A stretch of DNA of 64,000 bases from Prevotella sp. UBA6447. Its GTDB lineage: Bacteria; Bacteroidota; Bacteroidia; Bacteroidales; Bacteroidaceae. A program made the position numbers and the translations under genes. The notes beneath the pieces are model-generated. The model was not told the origin of the DNA. It did no database searches and saw only the letters and a program-made list of their open reading frames with translations. The DNA lies in contig DJOD01000039.1 of NCBI GenBank assembly GCA_002437115.1, positions 9,234-73,233 on the forward strand, written 5' to 3'. Position 1 is the first letter of the stretch. Every line of letters begins with the position of its first letter. Shown one piece after another: positions 17,745 through 27,220 of the stretch.

Positions 17745-18641
17745 TTAATGTTTTTCTTTTGCTTTTGCCTCGTCCCACAGGGCATCAAGTTCTCCAAGGC
17801 TCATGTCTGTCATTGATTTTCCCATTTCCTTCACCTTGCTCTCCACGTAGCCAAAGCGGCTGATGAACTTTTGGTTCGTGCTCTCCAAGGCGTTGTCCGG
17901 ATTGAGGTGATAGAGGCGAGCCGCGTTGATGATGCTAAACAGGAAGTCGCCCAGTTCCTTCGTGGATGTCTCAGCGTTGCCTTTTCTCAATTCGGCCTCA
18001 AACTCATCGAGCTCCTCGCGAACTTTCGCCCACACGTCCTCCTTCTTCTCCCAGTCGAAGCCCACATTGCGCGCCTTGTCTTGTATGCGGTAAGCCTTGA
18101 TGACCGATGGCAGCGAGGCGGGCACCCCGGAAAGCACCGACGTGTTGCCGTGCCTCTCCTTCTGCTTCCGCTGTTCCCAAGTGCTCTCCACCTGTGAGGC
18201 CGTCGTCGGGTTGGTCACATGGTCATTCTGCTCGTCCACATACACCACTTGCCCATGGGCATTAATCGTCAGGTCTGAGCTCGATACCGACCACGTCGGG
18301 CAACCTGGCAGTGTGGTAGCCGCGCCCCAGTCAATGAAGTCGTGCCTAAACATCAGCTTGTCACTTTGCGTGTCGCAGACATCAGCCACGTCAAAGCGTC
18401 CTTCCTCTTCGCCCAAGATAGAGTAGAAGATGACGTGTTCCATGACATCGCCCAGCTCCTTCTTCACCTCTTCCAGATTACCGCAGGCCAGGGCGTCCGC
18501 CAATTCAAACACTTCCTCTATCGTGTATGGGCGCAAACTCTCAAATGTTTGTTTCCTATCCCACGGACAATCTTTTCTCAGCCGACATTGCACATCCAGC
18601 AAACGGCCGAAAGCCTCAAGCTTTTCTTTTCTTGTGTGCAT
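17745..18641 (-). CDS. mazG: Nucleoside triphosphate pyrophosphohydrolase MazG, with central insertion
   Basis: 298 residues from ATG 18641, about 35 longer than typical MazG. Two tandem MazG domains: the first with CPWDRKQTFESLRPY, EEVFELADA and KELGDVMEHVIFYS; the second with EELDEFEAEL and KELGDFLFSI. These are the Mg-binding EExxE...ELGD patterns. It hydrolyses NTPs, including aberrant ones, to NMP and PPi. Where the family normally reads FRHPHVF followed by a short linker, this one has DFIDWGAATTLPG and then about 35 Ser/Thr/Asn-rich residues (about 103-150), before the usual W-E-Q-x-K-x-K-E. First gene of the mazG-lipoprotein-rnz operon, divergent from valS. Confidence 0.92.
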   Translation of the reverse strand: MHTRKEKLEAFGRLLDVQCRLRKDCPWDRKQTFESLRPYTIEEVFELADALACGNLEEVKKELGDVMEHVIFYSILGEEEGRFDVADVCDTQSDKLMFRHDFIDWGAATTLPGCPTWSVSSSDLTINAHGQVVYVDEQNDHVTNPTTASQVESTWEQRKQKERHGNTSVLSGVPASLPSVIKAYRIQDKARNVGFDWEKKEDVWAKVREELDEFEAELRKGNAETSTKELGDFLFSIINAARLYHLNPDNALESTNQKFISRFGYVESKVKEMGKSMTDMSLGELDALWDEAKAKEKH

Positions 18642-18660
18642 AAAAACCAATAATTTGATG

Positions 18661-18668
18661 CAAAGTTA
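18661..18668 (-). promoter_or_regulatory. -7 element of the mazG operon
   Basis: TAACTTTG on the minus strand, 20 bp before the mazG ATG. It is only 23 bp from the divergent valS -7 box, so the two promoters overlap. Confidence 0.55.
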
Positions 18669-18690
18669 ATGTTTTTAAGTGGAAAAGTAT

Positions 18691-18698
18691 TAATTTTG
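18691..18698 (+). promoter_or_regulatory. -7 element of valS
   Basis: TAATTTTG on the plus strand, 44 bp before the valS ATG. A recognisable TTTG at the usual distance is missing. Confidence 0.55.
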
Positions 18699-18742
18699 CA
18701 ATGTTTTATTAAGATAATAAGGTATAAAAGATCTATAATCAC

Positions 18743-21448
<2,706 letters not shown>

Positions 21449-21483
21449 TCATCTCCACAGTTTGACATCCGCATGAAGGGCTA

Positions 21484-21533
21484 AGCCCTCCGCCACTCAT
21501 CACCTACAAGCGAAGAGCCGCGGAGGGCTTTTT
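21484..21533 (+). terminator. valS terminator
   Basis: AGCCCTCCGC (21484-21493) pairs with GCGGAGGGCT (21520-21529), a 10-bp GC-rich stem with a 26-nt loop, ending in TTTTT. It begins 36 bp after the valS stop. Confidence 0.8.
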
Positions 21534-21663
21534 ACATGATGACGATTCATGGAATTCTTAACCCACATAAGATTTGCTGGAAGACGGACGCTAAAGCTGA
21601 AAAAGACAACTACTTCTTTATACTGCTCGCTAATAACGGCGTGGAGAGCATAACTGTTCATAG

Positions 21664-21774
21664 TTACCTGGTACTGTCCTGACAGTATGGCCCAAGGCTG
21701 TGCTTACTCTTAATGACGGAACTGCGCTTAATGGCTTTCTGCGCACGGACATTCATCATGTTCCTTTAAATTAG
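21664..21774 (+). pseudogene. Remnant of a third copy of the 22632-23315 paralogue family
   Basis: Between valS and the gene ending at 21820, this frame reads VWPKAVLTLNDGTALNGFLR and then TDIHHV before a stop at 21772-21774. It matches residues about 29-53 of the protein at 22632 (VWPKAVLTLKNGTVLNGYLQ, NDIHF), including clear DNA identity, but there is no start or signal peptide and the rest of the gene is missing. It is a truncated relic, apparently interrupted by the hairpin at 21763-21803. The preceding 21534-21663 holds nothing else I recognise. Confidence 0.7.
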
Positions 21775-21803
21775 TAGGCAAAACCTGCCTGCTAATTTAA
21801 AGG
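21763..21803. terminator. 18-bp hairpin, likely terminator of the 21820-22452 gene
   Basis: Arms 21763-21780 and 21786-21803 pair over 18 bp with one G-T wobble (CCTTTAAATTAG...CTAATTTAAAGG) around a 5-nt loop. It lies 16 bp past the stop of the minus-strand gene. It is AT-rich without a separate T run, so it may instead be a repeat-type palindrome. Confidence 0.5.
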
Positions 21804-21819
21804 AATAAGGTATGTATGC

Positions 21820-22452
21820 CTATTTCAAGATTTCATCAAGTTTCTTCACTAATAGCGCAGGGTCATTGCGAAACTCTTTCATGCTGAGGTCTTTCAGCAC
21901 TTCCTTTATTTGCGGATAGTTTTTAAAATACCTTTTCAGCATAGTCTTCTGACCAATTCCGCCAATGCTGTTGTCCATAAAATAATAAGTTCTCGCAAAG
22001 TCTTCATTCTTGGCTTTGTAGTAAAACATGATGCCGAATCCATAAATACTGCCCGATTTCACATGGGTGGCTGTGCTTATGTGGTGAATATAGGCGGAAA
22101 TGTTTTTTCCCTCATAAACCGGCTGGAGGAATACGGGATTTTTGTAGAGCTTCGGATTCTCTTTATAAGACATGCTCAGCCCCATTTGTGCGACCATCGG
22201 AACCCAGTTGGTCCATTCTTTGGCTTTCTTGTCATAGTATTTTATTTCCTTCACATCAGTAGAGGTGAAATCAGACTTTTCACCACTCGCATTGTCCTTC
22301 ACCCGAATCTCATGGGCGTTATCAACATAAAAAGAAAGTGAAGGCGTTTCTCCTTTCACCACATTACCATTGTTCAATGTTACTTCTACGTTCTGCGCTT
22401 GTACCACCCCACACGTTAAGAGGGTAAGAAGCACAAAAATCATTTTTTTCAT
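21820..22452 (-). CDS. Secreted protein, paralogue A of unknown family
   Basis: 210 residues; signal peptide MKKMIFVLLTLLTCGVVQA, cleaved before QNVEV. Mature part opens with VTLNNGNVVKGETPSLSFYV and later has TSTDVKEIKYYD, PVYEGKNISAYIHHI and a basic helical end (KRYFKNYPQIKEVLKDL...). These align with the divergent gene at 22632 (strand with NG, VDIKSLVV, VFKGKHVIGYM, KIREKFKDYPAVADEV), so the two are old paralogues. Probably periplasmic or secreted; function unknown. Has a TACCTTTG -7 box at 22497-22504. Confidence 0.75.
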   Translation of the reverse strand: MKKMIFVLLTLLTCGVVQAQNVEVTLNNGNVVKGETPSLSFYVDNAHEIRVKDNASGEKSDFTSTDVKEIKYYDKKAKEWTNWVPMVAQMGLSMSYKENPKLYKNPVFLQPVYEGKNISAYIHHISTATHVKSGSIYGFGIMFYYKAKNEDFARTYYFMDNSIGGIGQKTMLKRYFKNYPQIKEVLKDLSMKEFRNDPALLVKKLDEILK

Positions 22453-22496
22453 TTTCGATTTTTTTTAAGTTCAACGTTATGAGGTTTAAGATAACG

Positions 22497-22504
22497 CAAA
22501 GGTA
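22497..22504 (-). promoter_or_regulatory. -7 element for paralogue A
   Basis: TACCTTTG on the minus strand, 45 bp before the ATG at 22452; a CTTG lies 18 nt further upstream as a weak -33. Confidence 0.55.
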
Positions 22505-22590
22505 CATCTTTTTCATTACATACAAGTGAAAACCACCTTTTTTCAAAAAATAAACGACCTCAAACGCTTGCCTGTTAAGAAAAAAAGTGC

Positions 22591-22598
22591 TAAATTTG
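22591..22598 (+). promoter_or_regulatory. -7 element for paralogue B
   Basis: TAAATTTG on the plus strand, 34 bp before the ATG at 22632, with CTTG 20 nt upstream (22567-22570) as a near-consensus -33. Confidence 0.5.
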
Positions 22599-22631
22599 GC
22601 TAAAAATTAAAAACCAACAAATTATAAGCTT

Positions 22632-23315
22632 ATGAAGAAACTGTTTTTCATCATCTTTCTCATGGTATTCTCGTTTGCGATAACCGCAAACTCCAAGAAG
22701 CCGAAAGAAAAAGCCGTATGGCCTAAGGCTGTGCTGACCCTCAAGAACGGCACTGTGCTCAACGGCTATTTGCAGAATGATATTCATTTCATGAAAAAGA
22801 ACATCCATTTCAGTGAGACGCAAAACGGCAAGGACGTAAAATACAAAATCGTAGACATCAAATCGCTTGTGGTGGATAATGCACTACTAGACGGCAAAAA
22901 GCGCACTTTCATTCTTAATGACGACGACCCAAAATTCCCATTTTTGGCAACTGAAGTTTTTAAGGGGAAACATGTCATTGGCTATATGGAGCCGTATGCT
23001 TTTGAAAACACCATTACAAGCAGAACTTTTACAGGCATCATGTATACTGCTGCTACCACTTATTCAGGTTGCAGGGCATATCACTATACGGTTGATGGCG
23101 GCAACCATGTGTACTATTGGAATTTGTTTGAAAGTAAAAAAGTTAATGCCAAGAGAGAGAAATATTCTCAAAAGAAACTGCTGAAAAAGATAAGAGAAAA
23201 ATTCAAGGACTATCCTGCCGTAGCTGATGAGGTTGAAAAGAAAGGCATCACAGCAGAGCAAATCCACGAGAATCCCACTATCCTTCTCGAAATCCTTGAC
23301 AAGAGTCTGCAATAA
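22632..23315 (+). CDS. Secreted protein, paralogue B of unknown family
   Basis: 227 residues; signal peptide MKKLFFIIFLMVFSFAITANS followed by a Lys-rich stretch. Contains VWPKAVLTLKNGTVLNGYLQ, VDIKSLVVDNALL, VFKGKHVIGYMEPY, a central aromatic segment (YSGCRAYHYTVDGGNHVYYW) and a C-terminal helical Lys-rich region ending ITAEQIHENPTILLEILDKS. It shares this domain order with the divergent gene at 21820 and with the remnant at 21664. No catalytic motif seen; probably an exported envelope or stress-related protein. Confidence 0.75.
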   Translation: MKKLFFIIFLMVFSFAITANSKKPKEKAVWPKAVLTLKNGTVLNGYLQNDIHFMKKNIHFSETQNGKDVKYKIVDIKSLVVDNALLDGKKRTFILNDDDPKFPFLATEVFKGKHVIGYMEPYAFENTITSRTFTGIMYTAATTYSGCRAYHYTVDGGNHVYYWNLFESKKVNAKREKYSQKKLLKKIREKFKDYPAVADEVEKKGITAEQIHENPTILLEILDKSLQ

Positions 23316-23375
23316 CATCTTGTCTTTCACCCATGCAAATGCTTCCTTACCTTCGCATTATGGAAGCATTTATCG

Positions 23376-23414
23376 AAAAATAGAGGACTTTACTTTTGTA
23401 AAGTCCTCTATTCT
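23376..23414. terminator. Bidirectional terminator between paralogue B and tRNA-Lys
   Basis: Perfect 13-bp stem TAGAGGACTTTAC / GTAAAGTCCTCTA (23381-23393 / 23398-23410), loop TTTT. On the minus strand it is followed by TTTTT, so it fits as the tRNA-Lys terminator. A second hairpin just before (23337-23346 / 23362-23371, AAATGCTTCC/GGAAGCATTT) may serve the plus-strand gene. Confidence 0.75.
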
Positions 23415-23440
23415 CCAAATACATAAATTGAATTTTATTG

Positions 23441-23513
23441 TGACTCGCTTGGGGTTCGAACCCAAGACCCCAACATTAAAAGTGTTGTGCTCTACCAACT
23501 GAGCTAGCGAGTC
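23441..23513 (-). tRNA. tRNA-Lys (UUU)
   Basis: A 73-nt cloverleaf on the minus strand: acceptor stem GACTCGC/GCGAGTC, D-arm AGCTCAGTTGGTAGAGC, anticodon loop CTTTTAA with anticodon TTT, T-arm with GGTTCGAACC, discriminator A. CCA is not encoded. A consensus promoter lies at 23573-23604 and a terminator at 23376-23414. Confidence 0.97.
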
Positions 23514-23572
23514 TTCGAAGCAATGAGCCTCTAAGAATCATCTCGAAACAGAGGTTTCGTTTAATTCGCGTG

Positions 23573-23604
23573 CAAAGGTACATCATTTCTTTGACATGGC
23601 CAAA
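23573..23604 (-). promoter_or_regulatory. Bacteroidota promoter of tRNA-Lys
   Basis: Minus-strand TTTG (23604-23601), 20-nt spacer, TACCTTTG (23580-23573). Consensus elements about 60 bp upstream of the mature tRNA 5' end. Confidence 0.75.
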
Positions 23605-23751
23605 TTATTAGATACATTTTTTTAGATTCTTGCATTTTCGCCCCCTTTTGTTCGCGCGATGTGCGAGAAGGCGCTCTGGGAACAGGGACTTTACGCGTTA
23701 ATTTTCAAACATAATATGTTTTCAAGCACCTTTTCTTTTGTACAAAAGTAG

Positions 23752-23759
23752 TAACTTTG
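23752..23759 (+). promoter_or_regulatory. -7 element of the clostripain-like gene
   Basis: TAACTTTG on the plus strand, 46 bp before the ATG at 23806; no well-spaced TTTG upstream. Confidence 0.5.
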
Positions 23760-23805
23760 CCCACACAAAGAATGACACCATACAGCAAAAGTCAACAACG
23801 ACACC

Positions 23806-25104
23806 ATGAACATATCCCTACTCAGCAGATGGCACCGAGCCCGTCAGGCATGGGTCATGACCATCACTTGCGCGCTTGCCATCGTCGCGCTCCTCGCCAG
23901 TTGCGGCAACGAGGACGTGACAGATGTCAACGACATCAACAAACAGACCGTGCTGGTCTTCATGCCTTGGACTGGCAATGACGACGGCAGCCAAGGACTT
24001 TACAGCTACTTCCAACAAAACCTCGACAGCATCGAGCAGGCCATCGTGGCCAACAAGGGCTACTCAGGGCGGCTCATGGTGTTTCTCAGCACATCGGCCA
24101 ACGCGTCGAGCCTCTACGAGGTAACCTACCAGGCTGGCGCCATCTTCCACACACCCGTCAAGACCTATGAGGGCTCCGACTACATCACCGCACAGGGCAT
24201 CACACAAATACTTGGTGACGTGAAGACTCACGCCTACGCACTCAACTACGCCATGATCATCGGCGGGCACGGGTGCGGCTGGACTTACGCCAGCGACTGG
24301 CTCCAGCCGTCGGCTCCACGACAGGAGCGACTGTGGCCAGGCAGCGGTGCCAAGGCCTACCCACAGACACGCTTCATAGGCCCCGCAAGGCCTGGCAGCC
24401 ATGCCATCGACGTGGAAACATTGGCACAGGGCATCAGCGAGGCGGGCGTGAAACTGCAATACCTGCTGTTCGACAACTGTTACATGGCCAACGTGGAAAC
24501 TGCCTACGCCCTGCGGCAAGCAACCAACTGGCTGGTAGCCTCCACCTCGGAGGTGATGGCCACAGGCATGCCCTACGCCTCGATGTGGCAACACTTGGCC
24601 TCACCGACACCCTCCTACGAGGGGATTGTAAGCGCGTTCCACACGTACTACACCCACTACCCTACCCCATGCGGCACACTCTCGGCCATCGACTGCCGGC
24701 AAATGGAAGCCTTGGCCTACATCATGCGCAACATCAACCGCCATTACACCCTGGCCGACCCGCTGGCCGACTCGATACAAGTGCTCGACGGATACGGCAC
24801 GCCCCTTTTCTTCGACCTGGGCTCCTACGTGAGCCACCTCTGCACAAACGCCTCGCTGCGCAGTGACTTCGAAGCGCAGCTCAAGCGCACCGTCCCTTAC
24901 TCGGCCACCACCGACACGCTTTACTCCAACCTCTACGGCCACCCAGTGTACCTGCAGGTCAAGCAGTTCTGCGGACTCACCATCTCTGACCCCAGCCGCA
25001 ACACGGTGGCCGCCAACGGAAAACGTAAGACGGCATGGTGGAAAGCCACACACGATGAATCACCCCTTGTTACACAGGAAGATACAAAACGCGAAAAAAA
25101 ATAG
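23806..25104 (+). CDS. Clostripain-family (C11) cysteine protease lipoprotein
   Basis: 432 residues. A long signal peptide ends in lipobox LLASC (C33), so the protein is anchored in the envelope. The C11 caspase-like fold shows strand VLVFMPWTGN, catalytic His in IIGGHGCGW (H155) and catalytic Cys in LLFDNCYMAN (C225), followed by STSEVMATGMPY. Clostripain family members cleave after Arg/Lys and often self-process; substrate here unknown. Compared with secreted clostripain it lacks large C-terminal additions. It is convergent with the CDF transporter gene, only 10 bp between stops, so no room for a separate terminator. Confidence 0.88.
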   Translation: MNISLLSRWHRARQAWVMTITCALAIVALLASCGNEDVTDVNDINKQTVLVFMPWTGNDDGSQGLYSYFQQNLDSIEQAIVANKGYSGRLMVFLSTSANASSLYEVTYQAGAIFHTPVKTYEGSDYITAQGITQILGDVKTHAYALNYAMIIGGHGCGWTYASDWLQPSAPRQERLWPGSGAKAYPQTRFIGPARPGSHAIDVETLAQGISEAGVKLQYLLFDNCYMANVETAYALRQATNWLVASTSEVMATGMPYASMWQHLASPTPSYEGIVSAFHTYYTHYPTPCGTLSAIDCRQMEALAYIMRNINRHYTLADPLADSIQVLDGYGTPLFFDLGSYVSHLCTNASLRSDFEAQLKRTVPYSATTDTLYSNLYGHPVYLQVKQFCGLTISDPSRNTVAANGKRKTAWWKATHDESPLVTQEDTKREKK

Positions 25105-25114
25105 TTTATCTCCG

Positions 25115-26065
25115 TTACTCGTGTTTCGCGGGAGCCTCATAGTGTCCGTTGACCTTGAGGGGCTCCAGATGGATGCTCACTATAGTGCCCGAGCCAAAAT
25201 GTTCCTTGAGGCGATTCTCTATGTCGGTGGCATGCTCATGAGCCTCATAGAGCGATAGCTCGCCTGGCATCCGCACATGCATCTCGATGGAAATGCAGTT
25301 GCCGATGCGGCGCGTGCGGAGATTGTGCACCTCACGCACGCCTTGCTCGGCATTGGCAATCCTCACAATGTCGTCTTCTATGGATTCAGGCAAGCTGGCA
25401 TCGGTCAGTTCGGCAACCGACCGTATCACCAATCCCCAAGCAGCCTTGATGATAAAGACACTCACGACAATGGCTGCCAGCGGGTCGAGCACAGCCCAGC
25501 GGCTTCCCAGCAGGATGGCGCCGCCTATGCCCACCATCGTACCTACGCTCGACAGGGCATCGCTGCGATGGTGCCAGGCGTTGGCCACACAAGCCTCCGA
25601 GTGGCACTTGCGCCCCACCCTGGCCGTAAACTGGTAAGCCCACTCCTTGAGCACGATGCTCACCACAGCCGCCAGCAAGGCCACCAGTCCAGGTTGCTGG
25701 AGCGGCTCGCCACAAATGGCCCGATAGGTCTTAGCGAGTCCAGAGCAGCAAATCAGGGCTCCCACCACCAGCAGCGACAGTCCAATGATGGCCGTAGCCA
25801 GCGTCTCATACTTGCCATGGCCATAGTCGTGATCCTTGTCCATGGGCTTGTTGCCAATCTTAACGAACACCAGCACCACCACATCGGTGGCAAAATCGGT
25901 GAGCGAATGGATGGCATCGGCTATCATGGCAGCAGAATGACCCAGGATACCAGCCGCAAACTTCAAGAGAAGCAACACAACATTGATGGCGCTTCCAGCC
26001 AAAGTCACACGATAAATGGCCTTCACGCGATGGAGACTTTCCTCCGCTTCATTACTCTTGTCCAT
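25115..26065 (-). CDS. Cation diffusion facilitator (CDF) metal transporter
   Basis: 316 residues from ATG 26065 (a TTG two codons earlier rejected). Six hydrophobic segments in the first 205 residues with CDF metal-site motifs HSLTDFATD in TM2 and HHRSDALSS in TM5. A cytoplasmic C-terminal dimerisation domain follows from about 215 (SIEDDIVRIANAEQGVREVH, IEMHVRMPG, HATDIENRL). Proton-coupled efflux of Zn, Fe, Mn or similar; the HxxxD pairs in both helices do not settle the metal. A His loop (DHDYGHGKYE) lies between TM2 and TM3. Confidence 0.92.
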   Translation of the reverse strand: MDKSNEAEESLHRVKAIYRVTLAGSAINVVLLLLKFAAGILGHSAAMIADAIHSLTDFATDVVVLVFVKIGNKPMDKDHDYGHGKYETLATAIIGLSLLVVGALICCSGLAKTYRAICGEPLQQPGLVALLAAVVSIVLKEWAYQFTARVGRKCHSEACVANAWHHRSDALSSVGTMVGIGGAILLGSRWAVLDPLAAIVVSVFIIKAAWGLVIRSVAELTDASLPESIEDDIVRIANAEQGVREVHNLRTRRIGNCISIEMHVRMPGELSLYEAHEHATDIENRLKEHFGSGTIVSIHLEPLKVNGHYEAPAKHE

Positions 26066-26171
26066 ACTCAAAAACTTTTAAGCGAGACGTTTTCAACCCC
26101 TCGTCTCGTAGGGCGCATTCTGCAAACTGCTTGCCAAGGGGCATCGTGTCAGACATTAAATTTCAATTACG

Positions 26172-26213
26172 AAAAATCTCGCAAGCCTAACTGCGGTTAG
26201 CACACTTGCGAGA
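26172..26213 (-). terminator. Terminator of the OmpH-like gene
   Basis: Minus-strand TCTCGCAAG (26213-26205) pairs with CTTGCGAGA (26185-26177), with an inner GTTAG/CTAAC helix, followed by TTTTT. It lies 58 bp after the stop at 26271. Confidence 0.8.
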
Positions 26214-26270
26214 CGATGCGTAAGGCGAATTGTATGTATCGCCTTTGGTTTCCTATTATAATCTGTTTGG

Positions 26271-26885
26271 TTATTTCTTGGCCTTGTCAGCAGCGCCCAC
26301 CTTGCTCTTGTAGGCCTTGTTCAGACCAGCCACCACCTCATTGGTAATGTCGTAAGCCTTGTCGGCATACAACAGGTTGTCACCTTGTTTGGAGAAGATG
26401 AGACTGTATTTCTTGTCCTTGTTGTAGATGGCAAGGTAATGCTGCAGGGAGTCGTGAAGGGCCTTGTTGAACTTGTCGGTCTCAGCCTGGAACTCAGAGC
26501 TCAGGCGCTGGTTGAGGACCTGCAGATCGTTATTCTGCTTTTGCAGGCCAGCCTGAATGGCCTCAGCCTGCTCGCGCGTGTAAGCGTTCTGCTGAATCTT
26601 CTGCTGGAAATTGGCGGCAGCGGCCTGCAACTGCTGCTGCTTGGCAGCCAACGTCTTCTGGATATTGTTTCCCTTGCTCTCCAAAACCTTACTGTACTCC
26701 TTGCAAAAGGTGTACTGGGTCATGATCGAGTCGACCTCAACATAAGCGATCTTGGTTCCCTCGCTCGTCTTGGAAGCTGCAGCGGTGGCCTTGTCGTCCA
26801 TCTTAGGGGCGCTCTTGTCGCATGACACGAGCCCCATGGTGGCCACGGCCGAAAGAGCCACTGCAAGAATGATGTTCTTCTTCAT
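26271..26885 (-). CDS. OmpH/Skp-family periplasmic chaperone-like lipoprotein
   Basis: 204 residues from ATG 26885; the long upstream in-frame extension is not protein-like and overlaps the neighbouring small gene. Signal peptide MKKNIILAVALSAVATMGL with lipobox LVSC. The mature protein has the OmpH/Skp pattern: an N-terminal strand IAYVEVDSIM, a long Gln/Ala-rich coiled-coil hairpin (about 65-150), and a returning strand segment KYSLIFSKQGDNLLYAD. Skp trimers hold unfolded outer-membrane proteins in the periplasm; a lipid anchor is a common Bacteroidota variant. It follows the 65-residue membrane protein by 31 bp, under the promoter at 27154-27184. Confidence 0.85.
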   Translation of the reverse strand: MKKNIILAVALSAVATMGLVSCDKSAPKMDDKATAAASKTSEGTKIAYVEVDSIMTQYTFCKEYSKVLESKGNNIQKTLAAKQQQLQAAAANFQQKIQQNAYTREQAEAIQAGLQKQNNDLQVLNQRLSSEFQAETDKFNKALHDSLQHYLAIYNKDKKYSLIFSKQGDNLLYADKAYDITNEVVAGLNKAYKSKVGAADKAKK

Positions 26886-26916
26886 TTCTTTAACTATTCT
26901 GTTTATGATTTTCTCC

Positions 26917-27114
26917 TCACGAAAGCAACGGCTTTCTCGACCGCGCTTCGCGATCCTGGTCGAGCACACAATGGATGCCCCGGTCGCGCATGGCCTTGCT
27001 GTCATGGATGTGTTGAGACTCGAAACGGCCATTTTTCTTGAAAATGACCTTCACAGACAACAACGCGACGGCAATAGCAATTATTAACACGCTGGATAGC
27101 AAAGTCTCCATCAT
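26917..27114 (-). CDS. Small conserved membrane-anchored protein
   Basis: 65 residues. One N-terminal helix (LLSSVLIIAIAVALLSVKVIF), then KKNGRF and a conserved-looking HIHDSKAMRDRGIHCVLDQD with His, Asp and Cys, ending in basic residues. I recognise this as a short Bacteroidales protein of unknown function; the H-x-H and H-C pairs could bind metal, but that is conjecture. It has an exact consensus promoter and lies 31 bp before the OmpH-like lipoprotein, suggesting shared envelope function. Confidence 0.75.
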   Translation of the reverse strand: MMETLLSSVLIIAIAVALLSVKVIFKKNGRFESQHIHDSKAMRDRGIHCVLDQDREARSRKPLLS

Positions 27115-27153
27115 TTTTGTTACTTTTGCATTATGAATTGCACTTTAATATTG

Positions 27154-27184
27154 CAAAGTTAAGGCAAAAAGTGGAGATTGCAAA
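27154..27184 (-). promoter_or_regulatory. Bacteroidota promoter for the small protein-OmpH operon
   Basis: Minus-strand TTTG (27184-27181), 19-nt spacer, TAACTTTG (27161-27154). Exact consensus, 39 bp before the ATG at 27114; divergent from pepD. Confidence 0.75.
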
Positions 27185-27220
27185 GAAAATTTAGATAAAC
27201 CTTTATAAAAAACAAACATT

